Positions 35,889 through 45,472 of a stretch of 64,000 nucleotides of DNA are shown here, piece by piece. The notes under the pieces were generated by a model. The model did no database searches. It was given only the letters and a program-made list of their open reading frames with translations, and had not been told where the DNA came from. The translations under genes were made by a program, and so were the position numbers. The DNA is from a bacterium (lineage in GTDB: Bacteria > Patescibacteriota > Saccharimonadia > Saccharimonadales > UBA4665), in the NCBI GenBank assembly GCA_021800155.1, contig JAJYZG010000003.1, forward strand, positions 1 to 64,000. The letters run 5' to 3'. Each line of letters opens with the position of its first letter. Position 1 is the stretch's first letter.

Positions 35889-37169
35889 AGCAGTAAATTC
35901 ACGGTTGTACCAGCGCCAGATGAAATAGATTACCCCTAGAACGATCACTCCTGTAACTATTTTTCCCCATAGGGTTGAGATATAACGCTGCCACAGGGTA
36001 GGACCGTTGCTTGGCAGTTGCGTCACATTGGTAGATGCGGAAATAGTCGGAGTTGGTGCGGTATCTCCGGTTGGGCTGGGATTGATCTGGTCGCCGACAA
36101 CAATGAGGCGGTTTAGGGAAGTTCCTGGCGGATCGCAGGTTATTAATGTCGCTGTGGCAACGTGACCAGCCAACGGGTTCAATACGCTAACGTCGTTAGG
36201 ACTGACAATCTTAGTTAAAAATACTTTATAGGCATAAATCTTATCCGCATACGTTAGGTAAAAGACATCACCTTTTACCAGATCGTGCAGCAAAACAAAT
36301 GCAAACTTGTACTTGCCTGGATTTAAAATATTATTGCTAGAGTGGCCAAAGAAAGCGGCATTGCCGGTTTCTCCAGGTAGAGATGTGGTCGGATAATGGA
36401 TTACTCCTCCCTCCAGATCATTTTCAATAACATTTTCATTAGTAGTATGAACGTTATAGTCTACTGGAATTTCAACATTAATTTTCGGGATAATAACTTC
36501 CGGGGTGGTCGATGGAGCTACGGTCTGCGAGCTTAAGATTATAGGAGTAGCGGTATCCGTTCGACTGGGTTGGATAAATGGTGCAATGATTACTTCGTTA
36601 AAGAAGCCGAAAAGCAGAATGATTATTACGAGTACTCCCATCGCTAATCCAAACAGAGCTGATTGGAGATGATGCTTCCAGGTTAGGCGCGGAGCCGGTG
36701 TTGGTGTCTTTCGCCGAGTGGAAGCATATCGAGAGGAACGTGAGCGGTTGGTACCACGACTGTTAATGTGAGCCGAATAGTCTTGTGCACTCACTTTCGG
36801 TGGCGCTTGAGTTGGAGTAGCAGTCGGTTCAGCAGCGTTTCGGTTCAACGGGTTTTGATTACTGGCATAAAATTCATTCCAGACTTGCTTCTTCTCTTCA
36901 TTGCTTAGTTTTTGGTAGTAATTGTGCCATTCGGTTTGAATTTGAGCTAAACCCTTACCAGAATGCATTAGATCGTACATGAATTTCTGGTGCTGGCTCA
37001 GGTGACCCGAGCTTTTTACTTCCTGTTCTTCGACCAAAACATCGGGTTCGTTGGCATAAAGCACGTCAAGTTTAGCGCGTATCAAATTAACTGATAGATT
37101 TTGAATTGCAGCAATATCCTCTTCTTTTGGAGTCTGGTCGTTGGGCTGGCCGAAATTGCGCTCTTGCAT
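35874..37169 (-). CDS. Sortase with C-terminal TM and sorting-signal-like tail
   Basis: AAFFGHSSNN (His), ATLITCDPPGTSLNRLIVVG (Cys/Arg); C-terminus QLPSNGPTLW-TM-RWYNREFTALRRQ. Confidence 0.85.
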   Translation of the reverse strand: MQERNFGQPNDQTPKEEDIAAIQNLSVNLIRAKLDVLYANEPDVLVEEQEVKSSGHLSQHQKFMYDLMHSGKGLAQIQTEWHNYYQKLSNEEKKQVWNEFYASNQNPLNRNAAEPTATPTQAPPKVSAQDYSAHINSRGTNRSRSSRYASTRRKTPTPAPRLTWKHHLQSALFGLAMGVLVIIILLFGFFNEVIIAPFIQPSRTDTATPIILSSQTVAPSTTPEVIIPKINVEIPVDYNVHTTNENVIENDLEGGVIHYPTTSLPGETGNAAFFGHSSNNILNPGKYKFAFVLLHDLVKGDVFYLTYADKIYAYKVFLTKIVSPNDVSVLNPLAGHVATATLITCDPPGTSLNRLIVVGDQINPSPTGDTAPTPTISASTNVTQLPSNGPTLWQRYISTLWGKIVTGVIVLGVIYFIWRWYNREFTALRRQ

Positions 37170-37230
37170 AACTAATTACTATAGACGATGCCTTTAACTC
37201 CTTTAGTATAGTACAATTAAGGTGTCATTG

Positions 37231-37316
37231 GCCGGAATGGCGGAACTGGTATACGCGCACGACTCAAAATCGTGTTCCCTTCGGGAGTGAGGGTTCGATT
37301 CCCTCTTCCGGCACCA
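37231..37316 (+). tRNA. tRNA-Leu (anticodon CAA), CCA encoded
   Basis: GCCGGAA/TTCCGGC acceptor, long variable arm, anticodon loop CTCAAAA, GGTTCGATTCC. Confidence 0.93.
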
Positions 37317-37506
37317 AAAGCTACGCATTGTTAAATTATGATATGAGGTTGACTTTAGGTTATTGACGAATTAAACACAAGCGGTTAATCTAAGCTAAGA
37401 TGATTAGTGCTGAAACTAAAAGCCAAAACACAATCTGGGGGTGAAATTAGGTGGCGTATCTATCCTTCCGGCACGAACCAATCAGCGCCGACAGGGTTAG
37501 TCAGTC

Positions 37507-38160
37507 ATGAAAAAGACTAATAATTTTAGCTCACGCAAACAACAAGAACAAATCGGTTTTGAGCGGGGGGTGAGAGCGGTGCGGCGGCAGGTTTCCCAAG
37601 ATAGTTATCCCCTCTTTGGTAATCTGTTTGCTCGGCTTGATTCTGAGCTTAGGCATGCCGGTAAGTTTTTTAATATGCGTGATTTGGGAGTGTCAATCGT
37701 CAGATTAGATCAGCTCAGTTCAGATATATTGCTTAAGGGCCGGCCAACAGATTCAATCACTGAACATATCCCGACGGCCTCTAAGCCAATGGAGGTAGGT
37801 TTGGGGCGGCTGTCACTATATGGCAAAAAGTATGACGACCACTACGGTCAAAAAATCCCGATGCGTGCAAGTTTGGTCGTTGAATTGCAAGACGATGGTG
37901 TTCTTGAAGATGAGTTTCGGCGTTATGAGAAAGAGTATGCTAACGACGGGATGTACTTACGTTACCATTCCAAAGAATGCGGATACAGTCCCCACTGTAG
38001 TGTTGCAGTGATTAATTCAAACCTGAGTCACTTTGATAATCAATATTCACTGAATCGTTTAAGCCGAGCTACTAGCCTCGGTTACTCTGATCACATGAGC
38101 ATTAAACTTAACCCAGTTGTAAGTTATGCTCAAATCCCGGCGCCACTTGTCAGCACATAA
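37507..38160 (+). CDS. Hypothetical protein
   Basis: 217-aa ORF, no recognised domain. Confidence 0.6.
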   Translation: MKKTNNFSSRKQQEQIGFERGVRAVRRQVSQDSYPLFGNLFARLDSELRHAGKFFNMRDLGVSIVRLDQLSSDILLKGRPTDSITEHIPTASKPMEVGLGRLSLYGKKYDDHYGQKIPMRASLVVELQDDGVLEDEFRRYEKEYANDGMYLRYHSKECGYSPHCSVAVINSNLSHFDNQYSLNRLSRATSLGYSDHMSIKLNPVVSYAQIPAPLVST

Positions 38161-38930
38161 ATTCCGCTTGATTCAGCCTTAAACGGCTTAGTTGGTTGCT
38201 GTAGCCGCCAGACCGAAGCGGTGACTCCTGCGGTAGCGAGCGTTGTGTTTCCTCTGCCGGTAGCAGATACTTGGCCTCCATAAGCTACGAAAAAAAGATT
38301 TTCATGCTCAGTAATTAACGACCAAGGATAGTTAAGAGTTAGTGAATGCAGTAGTTCGGCCATTTGAAAGATGGTCATCTGCGAACGGGCGGCCATAGGG
38401 AAACGTATGTTAAGCAGTAGTTTTTGGAGCTGATTCAGATCTAGTATTAAGCAAAGGCGGTCATTATCTAAGATCAGACCCGGATTGTCACAAATGATCG
38501 ATATGGCATCACCAGCAAGACTTAATAAAGACACATTTTTTTCTAGATAGTGCTCCATGAGTATCGCGGTTTCACTGCTTTTACCAAGATCGCCTGGAAA
38601 CAGAACGCCGTCAGCCCATGCTTCTAATTCCACTAAGCTTGAGAGTGAATCTCTGGCTAAACCGCCGCTTTTAGTGCTCGGAGAAAATTCACTGGCTGGC
38701 AGCAGGTAGCTGACAGTACGCTTAAGTACATCCGGCAGCAAGACTCTTATGCTGCCAATGCCTGTTTTGCTAGCATCAGCATAGGCTCGAGAGACAGTGT
38801 AAAAACCATGACCACCGCCACCTACGATCGCCAACTTCCCGGATGTTGACTGTTGTTCCGGCTGGCTCCAGATGACATCAGAAAATAGAGGTTTGCCCGC
38901 TGTCTGTTGATGAAAGTAGGTATTGTCCAT
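38130..38930 (-). CDS. NAD(P)H-hydrate dehydratase-like (YjeF C-domain / ribokinase fold) protein
   Basis: GKLAIVGGGGHGFYTVSRAYADASKTGIGSIRVLLPDVLKRTV; GRGN where GTGD is usual. Confidence 0.6.
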   Translation of the reverse strand: MDNTYFHQQTAGKPLFSDVIWSQPEQQSTSGKLAIVGGGGHGFYTVSRAYADASKTGIGSIRVLLPDVLKRTVSYLLPASEFSPSTKSGGLARDSLSSLVELEAWADGVLFPGDLGKSSETAILMEHYLEKNVSLLSLAGDAISIICDNPGLILDNDRLCLILDLNQLQKLLLNIRFPMAARSQMTIFQMAELLHSLTLNYPWSLITEHENLFFVAYGGQVSATGRGNTTLATAGVTASVWRLQQPTKPFKAESSGIYVLTSGAGI

Positions 38931-39627
38931 GATTATATTTTAATTGGTAAAGCACGTTTTTGCGCTCGAGAACAATATCCCACCCCTGTTGACTGGCATG
39001 TTCAAAAAGTTTCTTAGCCGGATTAAAAGCAATCGGATGCTCAACCATTTCAAGCATCCCGATATCTATGGCTGTATCGCCTATGCCGATACTTCCCTTT
39101 TCGACTGCTCCGTGACGCTTGATGAGTGTGGCTAGTTGGCGTTGTTTGCCGGATTTTAGTAGCAGCTGAGTTTTGCCGCTTAGGCGGCCTTCTTTCACTA
39201 AGTATCGACTGCCGCTAAAATCATCAAAGTTATAGTAGCTGGCAACCTGACCGACCAATTCGGCCGGTGAGGTGGAAATGGCAAACGTCAGATAACCCTG
39301 CTCACGCAAGCGCTTTAACATATCCCGGGTATAGGTGTAAACCTGGTCCTGGTAGCGTTCTGCCACGGCAGTGCAAATATCGGTAAAAGTTTCGTATTTT
39401 AAACCGGGTAAAGAGCGGCGGATGAGCCGGATCAAGGAAACCTCGTAATCAGTAAAAGAATCAGGTGAGTTGCGTTTTTTCCAGCTCATCCTCAAGGTTA
39501 GAACGCTTTGGTAGTCATGCTTGCTGATTATGCCGAATTTAACCAGGGCATCTGACATGGCATGATATAGCTGCCACCGGATTAATGTGCCGTCGATATC
39601 GCAAACGATAAACCGACGCTCGTTCAT
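38878..39627 (-). CDS. HAD-family hydrolase (HAD-IB-like)
   Basis: FIVCDIDGTLI, FAISTSPAELVGQVASYY, GSIGIGDTAIDIGMLEMVEHPIAFNPAKKL. Confidence 0.85.
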   Translation of the reverse strand: MNERRFIVCDIDGTLIRWQLYHAMSDALVKFGIISKHDYQSVLTLRMSWKKRNSPDSFTDYEVSLIRLIRRSLPGLKYETFTDICTAVAERYQDQVYTYTRDMLKRLREQGYLTFAISTSPAELVGQVASYYNFDDFSGSRYLVKEGRLSGKTQLLLKSGKQRQLATLIKRHGAVEKGSIGIGDTAIDIGMLEMVEHPIAFNPAKKLFEHASQQGWDIVLERKNVLYQLKYNHGQYLLSSTDSGQTSIF

Positions 39628-40428
39628 TTAAAAATCCAGGGTTAGACTGATCGGGCAATGATCGGAGCCAAGCACCGAAGGATGGATATCGGCTGCGATG
39701 ACGTGTGACTGAAGAGATCTTGAGATCAAAAAATAATCTATACGCCAGCCGACATTACGTGCTCGGGCATTGGCAAAGTGGCTCCACCAGGTATAGTAGC
39801 CGTTTCCCTGGTGAAACAGACGAAACGTGTCGATGAATCCGGCGTCTATAATTGCGCTCAACCCGGCTCTTTCCTCTTGCGTAAAACCTTTTTTGCCCTG
39901 GTTGGGCTTAGGATTAGCCAGGTCATTCTCGGTGTGTGCGACGTTTAAATCACCACAGACGATAACTGGTTTATGTTTATCGAGCAGCAGTAAATAATCT
40001 AAAAAAGCCGGATCCCAATGCTTGAAACGTAACTCCAGGCGGCTGAGGTCGTCCTTGGCATTTGGAGTGTAGACACTCACTACGTAGTAGTTCTTGTATT
40101 CAACGGTGACGATCCTTCCCTCTTGATTGGGATTACCGTATAGATCCCCTCTTAAGTCGTGGACCCGGATAATTTCTTTCGGCAGGCCCAGACTCACTTT
40201 TAATGGATGTGGTTTAGTTAAGATGGCGACTCCGGAGTAGCCTGCTTTATCTGCCGGATACCAAAAAGTTTCAAACATGTTATTAGGAATTGAAATTTGT
40301 TCCGGTTGCGCTTTGATTTCCTGTAGTCCTAATACGTCCGGTTGATGTTGCTTTAAAAAATCTTCCCAGGCACCCTTATTGATCACCGACCGGATACCGT
40401 TAACGTTCCATGAGTAAAACTTCAGCAT
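39628..40428 (-). CDS. xth: Exodeoxyribonuclease III
   Basis: FYSWNVNGIRSVINKG, LGLQEIKAQ, CGDLNVAH, WRIDYFLIS, GSDHCPI. Confidence 0.95.
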   Translation of the reverse strand: MLKFYSWNVNGIRSVINKGAWEDFLKQHQPDVLGLQEIKAQPEQISIPNNMFETFWYPADKAGYSGVAILTKPHPLKVSLGLPKEIIRVHDLRGDLYGNPNQEGRIVTVEYKNYYVVSVYTPNAKDDLSRLELRFKHWDPAFLDYLLLLDKHKPVIVCGDLNVAHTENDLANPKPNQGKKGFTQEERAGLSAIIDAGFIDTFRLFHQGNGYYTWWSHFANARARNVGWRIDYFLISRSLQSHVIAADIHPSVLGSDHCPISLTLDF

Positions 40429-40476
40429 GATTTTAAGCCAAGTATAGCCAGCACTATATCAATTTGCTAGACTCAC

Positions 40477-41196
40477 ATGAGGAATATGTCATATAAAAGG
40501 ATTCTTCTCAAGATTTCAGGTGAGCAACTTTCCGGTCGCTATGAAGGCGGCATTGATGCTGAGTTGGGTTCATGGTTGGCAGATGAAATCAAAACTGTTC
40601 AGAACTCGGGCATTGAAGTGGTCATTATGGTTGGCGGTGGTAACTTTGCCCGTGGGGCGCAATTGGCCGGACACGGGATCAAGCGAGTAACAGCCGATCA
40701 GATCGGTATGCTGGGAACGATGATGAATGCCTTAGCGCTTAACGATATATTTGAGTATCGCGGTTTGCAGTCCCGCTGCTTGAGCAATATATTTGCCGAG
40801 CAGGTGGCTGAACCGTTTGTACACCGTCTAGCAGAAAAACATTTGGCGCAGCAGCGGGTGGTAATAGTCGCTGGCGGAATTGGACGTCCTTATTTAACGA
40901 CTGACACAGCGGCGGTCAGTTTAGCGCTCGAGTTATCCTGTGACGTAGTGCTCAAAGCCACAAAGTTTGACGGAGTTTTCGATCAGGACCCCGCAACTAA
41001 CCCTAAGGCTATCAGATTGCCTCATGTGAGTGGTGACGAAGCGGTACGGAATCCGTCAATCAGAGTTATGGATAAGGCGGCTTTAGGGCTTGCCCTTGAG
41101 CATAATCTTCCGATTATTGTGTTTGACGCGCTTAACTCCGGCAGCATTCTTGCGGCGGCCAACGGCCGGCATACCGGAACCCTGATTAGTTCTTAA
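40477..41196 (+). CDS. pyrH: Uridylate kinase
   Basis: YKRILLKISGEQLSG, VGGGNFARG, ADQIGMLGTMMNALAL; start may be ATG at 40486. Confidence 0.96.
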   Translation: MRNMSYKRILLKISGEQLSGRYEGGIDAELGSWLADEIKTVQNSGIEVVIMVGGGNFARGAQLAGHGIKRVTADQIGMLGTMMNALALNDIFEYRGLQSRCLSNIFAEQVAEPFVHRLAEKHLAQQRVVIVAGGIGRPYLTTDTAAVSLALELSCDVVLKATKFDGVFDQDPATNPKAIRLPHVSGDEAVRNPSIRVMDKAALGLALEHNLPIIVFDALNSGSILAAANGRHTGTLISS

Positions 41197-42357
41197 GGAC
41201 CGCCACAGTGACCTGGCTGGAATCTTTGATTTGTCTACACGATCGACGTATTTGCGGGCAATTTCTTCAACTTCGCTTAACAGGCCTTGGCTTAATGTGG
41301 TCGGTTTCAGACCAAGAGCTTTGAACTGGTCATTTTTCACTTTGAGATCATTGGCATCGGCTTCAAGTCTGGGGTTCGGATAGTGCATAATCTCTGCCCC
41401 AGTTTTTTTGGCAATCAACGTAGCCAAGTCGATAACTTTGTACACCTCGGTTACTTGATTAAAGATGGTTGGTTTTTCACCCTTTTGCGGCGGATTTAGT
41501 AGTGCGAGCTCAATGCAGCGTACAGTGTCTCGAATATGGATGAAGGCCCGGGTTTGCCCGCCGCTGCCGTGGACTGTGAGCGGGTGGGACATCGCCGCCT
41601 GCATCAAAAAGCGATTGAGTACCGTACCGTAATCTCCGTCATAATCAAAACGGTTAATCAGCCGTTCATCCAGTTCAGTTTCCGGGGTTTGAGTTCCCCA
41701 GACTATTCCCTGGTGCAAATCGGTTACCCGGATCTGATCATTTTTAGCATAGAAAGCGAATATGAGTTGATCAATTGTTTTACTCATGTGATAGATCGAT
41801 CCGGGGTTAGCGGGATGCAATATTTCACGATCAATTTCACCTTCAGGAGTTTCAACCTTGACCTTTATGTATCCTTCGGGAATTGGCGCGTTGCCGAGCC
41901 AGCCATAGCCGTATACTCCCATTGTGCCGAGGTGTACGACGTGTGCATCAATGTCGGCCTCAACTAACGCGCATAACAAATTATGGGTGGCGTTGACGTT
42001 GTTATTAACCGTGTAGCGTTTGGTAGAAGGGGTTTTCATGGAATAAGGCGCCGAACGCTGTTCGGCAAAATGGACGATTGCGTCAGGTTTTTGCTCAACC
42101 AGTAGTTGCACCAATTTATCGTAGTCGTTTGCCAGATCTAGAAACGAAAAACCGATCTTATTACCGGTCAATTGTTCCCAGACTTTAATTCTTGTCGATA
42201 GTGGCTGAATCGGGGTGAGCGAACTTAATTCCAGCAGTATATCTATTTGACGATGGCTAAAATTATCGACAATTGTGATGTCATGACCTGAACGTGATAA
42301 GTGTAGTGCAGTCGGCCAGCCACAGAATCCATCTCCGCCTAGGACTATAATCTTCAT
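41083..42357 (-). CDS. SQD1-like NAD-dependent epimerase (UDP-sulfoquinovose synthase family)
   Basis: VLGGDGFCGWPTALHLS, EQRSAPYSM, HQGIVWGTQTPETELDERLINRFDYDGDYGTVLNRFLMQAAMSHPLTVHGSGGQTRAFIHIRDTV. Confidence 0.88.
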   Translation of the reverse strand: MKIIVLGGDGFCGWPTALHLSRSGHDITIVDNFSHRQIDILLELSSLTPIQPLSTRIKVWEQLTGNKIGFSFLDLANDYDKLVQLLVEQKPDAIVHFAEQRSAPYSMKTPSTKRYTVNNNVNATHNLLCALVEADIDAHVVHLGTMGVYGYGWLGNAPIPEGYIKVKVETPEGEIDREILHPANPGSIYHMSKTIDQLIFAFYAKNDQIRVTDLHQGIVWGTQTPETELDERLINRFDYDGDYGTVLNRFLMQAAMSHPLTVHGSGGQTRAFIHIRDTVRCIELALLNPPQKGEKPTIFNQVTEVYKVIDLATLIAKKTGAEIMHYPNPRLEADANDLKVKNDQFKALGLKPTTLSQGLLSEVEEIARKYVDRVDKSKIPARSLWRSLRTNQGSGMPAVGRRKNAAGVKRVKHNNRKIMLKGKP

Positions 42358-42514
42358 AAGTTTTTCCTTTCGCTAGTCAAAAAAATCTGTTCGCCCTGCC
42401 TGCTTATTATACTTTAGTCCAACGGCTGAAGGATAACTTAAGTTGGTAGCAGATCCGATAATCTAAGAATAACTCAAGCTAAAGCCGCAAATCCAATATC
42501 AATTTAGTTTTATG

Positions 42515-44863
42515 TTATCCAAGGTCTTTGGCATCTAAAGTCAGATGGTCGCCGGGTACTATCTGGCCATCCAATATCTTAGTCGCTATGACATTTTCTA
42601 CTGAATCTTGAATGGCTCTTCTCATTGGACGGGCGCCTAGGGCCTTATCGTAACCCTTCTCAACAATTTTAGCCACCGCAGCATCAGTCAAGCTGACGCT
42701 GACTTTCTGTTCGGCTAAGACATTGTTTACCTCGTTGATCATCAACTCGACAATCTGATGCAATTCGTTTTGATTTAACGGCCTAAAAACCACAATCTCA
42801 TCGAAACGGTTTAGCAGTTCGGGCTTGAATGGTCCGTTTTTCATGAGATCTTCTATTAAAAGTGGCTGCAAGTTTTCGGCCGCGTCACCGCTTTCGATGC
42901 GTTCTCTGATTAATGTTGAGCCGGCGTTAGAGGTAGCAATAATAATAGAGTCTTTGAATGATACTTTTCGGCCGCCGGTATCGGTCAAATTGCCTTCATC
43001 TAGCAACTGAAGCAAGAGATTTAAAATGTTACTATGGGACTTTTCAATTTCATCCAGCAGAACGACTGAAGCTGGTTTCTGGCGGATGGCCAAAATTAAG
43101 CTTTTGGTTTCATTCCGCCCTTCGCTTAATAGTCGCTTAACGTCATCGGGGTTTTGGTATTCACTCATATCCAACCTGATGATATTTTCTTCACTGCCGT
43201 AATAAGTAGCCGCCAAGGCTTTAGCCAGTTCGGTTTTTCCTACTCCGGTCGGGCCGAGAAACAGGAAACTGCCAATCGGCCGTTTAGGACTCGCAACTCC
43301 GGCCCGAGCCCGTCTAATGGCATTAGCTACGACACTCACAGCCTGATTTTGATTGATCATGCGCTCATGGATACGTGCTTCAAGATTCAAAAGAATATCG
43401 CTTTCGTCAGCTCCAGCCGAAGAAACTTTTACCCCGTAGGCAACCTCGACAGTCTCCTGTACGGACGTTATGTCAACTACCCCGTCCCTTGCTTGAGCTA
43501 AAGCTTGAGTAAGTAACTTAATTGCCTTCCCTGGATAGGCTAGGTCATGTTCATAGCGTCCGCTTAAACGGTAAGCTTCCTTTAATGCCGCAAGAGTAAT
43601 CAGCACTTTATTAGCATGTTCCAGACCCAAGGCGGTATCTTCCAGGATATGGATAATGTCAGTTTCGCTTGGTTCACTCAAGTTAACGGGGGTCAGAAGG
43701 TTAAATAAAGAGGGCTTGGTAGCCTTGAGCATTTGGTAATCATGCGGTGTCATGGCTAGAATAATTGGTAAGGCGCGGGATTGTACGATCGGCAGTAAAA
43801 TCTCGCTGATATCAAAAGTTCCGGTGCCTTCACTAAAGAAACGTTTGGCATCGTCAAGAAATAAAATTATATGACCCGCGGCAGCGGCTTCATGTAGCAG
43901 TTGGTTAACTATTTGCTCAATATAACCTGCTCGATTAGCATTTGCTACCACGATGGACGGGTCAATCTCAAATATTTGATGGTAGTTGCGGTCATTATTG
44001 GCTAGCAGACTTTGAGCGAGTGCATAGACGTGACTGGTTTTCCCGATACCGTCTTCGCCGATTAGTGCAATGGCCAGAGAGCCGCTAGCAAAGGCTTGCT
44101 TCATTGAATTGACCCCGGGCGAATTAGTCAACCAGCTAAAATAACCGCCTTTTTCGACTTCCTGACTGATATTATAGCCAAAACGGTAGAGCAAGTTGGT
44201 AAAACCAAAGCTCCAGTCTCGGCCGATGCCACTGTTAAATGATTGCCTTTGCTGGCTCAAGTTTAAGTTGCGGCTTAGCCAGAATAAGACCTCCGCGATA
44301 TCCGACTTTTGCAGCTTATTGCGGCGAAGTTGCTGCTCAAGCGTTGGCGAAGCCATCATTAAAGCAGCGCCAACATGCATGACTTCAATTGCCCCCCGTC
44401 CGGTACTGTCTGCCAGCCGTTCGGCTTCCGGCCAGATTAGTTTCGGCTTAAGGGTGTCGGCTGCAATCGCGCGGCCGATATTCTCAGGTGGCAAAAATAG
44501 GTGATTAGTGATAAAAAGCAGTTGCCAGTTTGTTTTGAGCTGTGACCATATAGCTTCGGCTGTGATGTTTGTTTTAGCGTCCAAGCTCGTTAAAACTGCG
44601 GCGTCTAATCGGTCGTTTAGGCCTGGTCCTTCAGGCGATAATACCGCCAGGTCTCTTTTATACCACAGCGCAAACACCAGACAGGCTACTGCGGCGGCCG
44701 CCAGAAAATAAGCGAGGCGCAAGTGTTTAGCGTAAGCTAGTACGCCAACCGCTATGAGCAGTAAGAACACTAACGTGATTATCAACTTATAGCCAGTGGG
44801 GCCGACTGCTTTGGCTAGCCGTGCTTTTTGGGCTCTTAGCGAATTTAAAGAAATTTCGTTCAT
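42515..44863 (-). CDS. Membrane-anchored Clp-type (ClpC/ClpB-like) AAA+ ATPase
   Basis: Two N-terminal TMs; D1 GEDGIGKT, D2 GPTGVGKT, LLDEIEKSH, ClpB-type C-terminal domain. Confidence 0.9.
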   Translation of the reverse strand: MNEISLNSLRAQKARLAKAVGPTGYKLIITLVFLLLIAVGVLAYAKHLRLAYFLAAAAVACLVFALWYKRDLAVLSPEGPGLNDRLDAAVLTSLDAKTNITAEAIWSQLKTNWQLLFITNHLFLPPENIGRAIAADTLKPKLIWPEAERLADSTGRGAIEVMHVGAALMMASPTLEQQLRRNKLQKSDIAEVLFWLSRNLNLSQQRQSFNSGIGRDWSFGFTNLLYRFGYNISQEVEKGGYFSWLTNSPGVNSMKQAFASGSLAIALIGEDGIGKTSHVYALAQSLLANNDRNYHQIFEIDPSIVVANANRAGYIEQIVNQLLHEAAAAGHIILFLDDAKRFFSEGTGTFDISEILLPIVQSRALPIILAMTPHDYQMLKATKPSLFNLLTPVNLSEPSETDIIHILEDTALGLEHANKVLITLAALKEAYRLSGRYEHDLAYPGKAIKLLTQALAQARDGVVDITSVQETVEVAYGVKVSSAGADESDILLNLEARIHERMINQNQAVSVVANAIRRARAGVASPKRPIGSFLFLGPTGVGKTELAKALAATYYGSEENIIRLDMSEYQNPDDVKRLLSEGRNETKSLILAIRQKPASVVLLDEIEKSHSNILNLLLQLLDEGNLTDTGGRKVSFKDSIIIATSNAGSTLIRERIESGDAAENLQPLLIEDLMKNGPFKPELLNRFDEIVVFRPLNQNELHQIVELMINEVNNVLAEQKVSVSLTDAAVAKIVEKGYDKALGARPMRRAIQDSVENVIATKILDGQIVPGDHLTLDAKDLG

Positions 44864-45228
44864 CTGATGAAACCTTTAACTAACGCTACGAAAACTACAA
44901 CCGGCAATAGGGGCCAAACTATTATCACTAGCAAACTAACGAGTATAACTCCAGTGACAACAATTAATGCAACAGCAAGCGTTATCAGGCGAACCGCTAA
45001 ACCGACTAAGCGACTGATCATGTTATCTATGAATGATCTAAAACGGGTGTCGAGGCTTTTCCCCGGCGGGGTTATTATTCTCCGCCATGGTGCGAATAGG
45101 GTCCTAAGGATGACTGGTATGCTAAACATCTGAATCGTTTTATCCAGTCGTCTTTTCAGATCGGTAATGGTTTGGGACCAACCGGCTCCATACCACCACG
45201 TAAAAAATTCGCTGATAAGCATAGCCAT
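44860..45228 (-). CDS. Small membrane protein coupled to the AAA+ gene
   Basis: 4-bp overlap with downstream ATPase; FTWWYGAGWSQTITDLKRRLDKT plus two-segment hydrophobic C-terminus. Confidence 0.7.
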   Translation of the reverse strand: MAMLISEFFTWWYGAGWSQTITDLKRRLDKTIQMFSIPVILRTLFAPWRRIITPPGKSLDTRFRSFIDNMISRLVGLAVRLITLAVALIVVTGVILVSLLVIIVWPLLPVVVFVALVKGFIR

Positions 45229-45373
45229 AATTGTACACTGTAATTTCTAGCAAAATGAAAGGCTAGCACCTGACTGCGGGCAAACTTACCCGCGCTGGTT
45301 TTTCTACAACCTGTGTAAGGCGATCTACGATGAGTTTACGGTATCTCTGTTAACGACTATTAATAACTGTCAA

Positions 45374-45466
45374 TTAAACCATCAAGTCACCTAAAATGCC
45401 TAAACCAGGCTTCCCTGCTTCGCCAAGCAGACTTTTGCTGCGGCTGAGTAATAACTGTTTTTTCAT
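45374..45466 (-). CDS. Small peptide (30 aa) with strong SD
   Basis: MKKQLLLSRSKSLLGEAGKPGLGILGDLMV; AAGGAG 9 nt before ATG. Confidence 0.5.
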   Translation of the reverse strand: MKKQLLLSRSKSLLGEAGKPGLGILGDLMV

Positions 45467-45472
45467 GTCGGA

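Noticed and set aside
37320-37500. Second ncRNA downstream of tRNA-Leu
   Set aside because: Contains a promoter-like TTGACG-17-TAATCT but no convincing helices or terminator; more likely the 5' leader of the 37507 gene.
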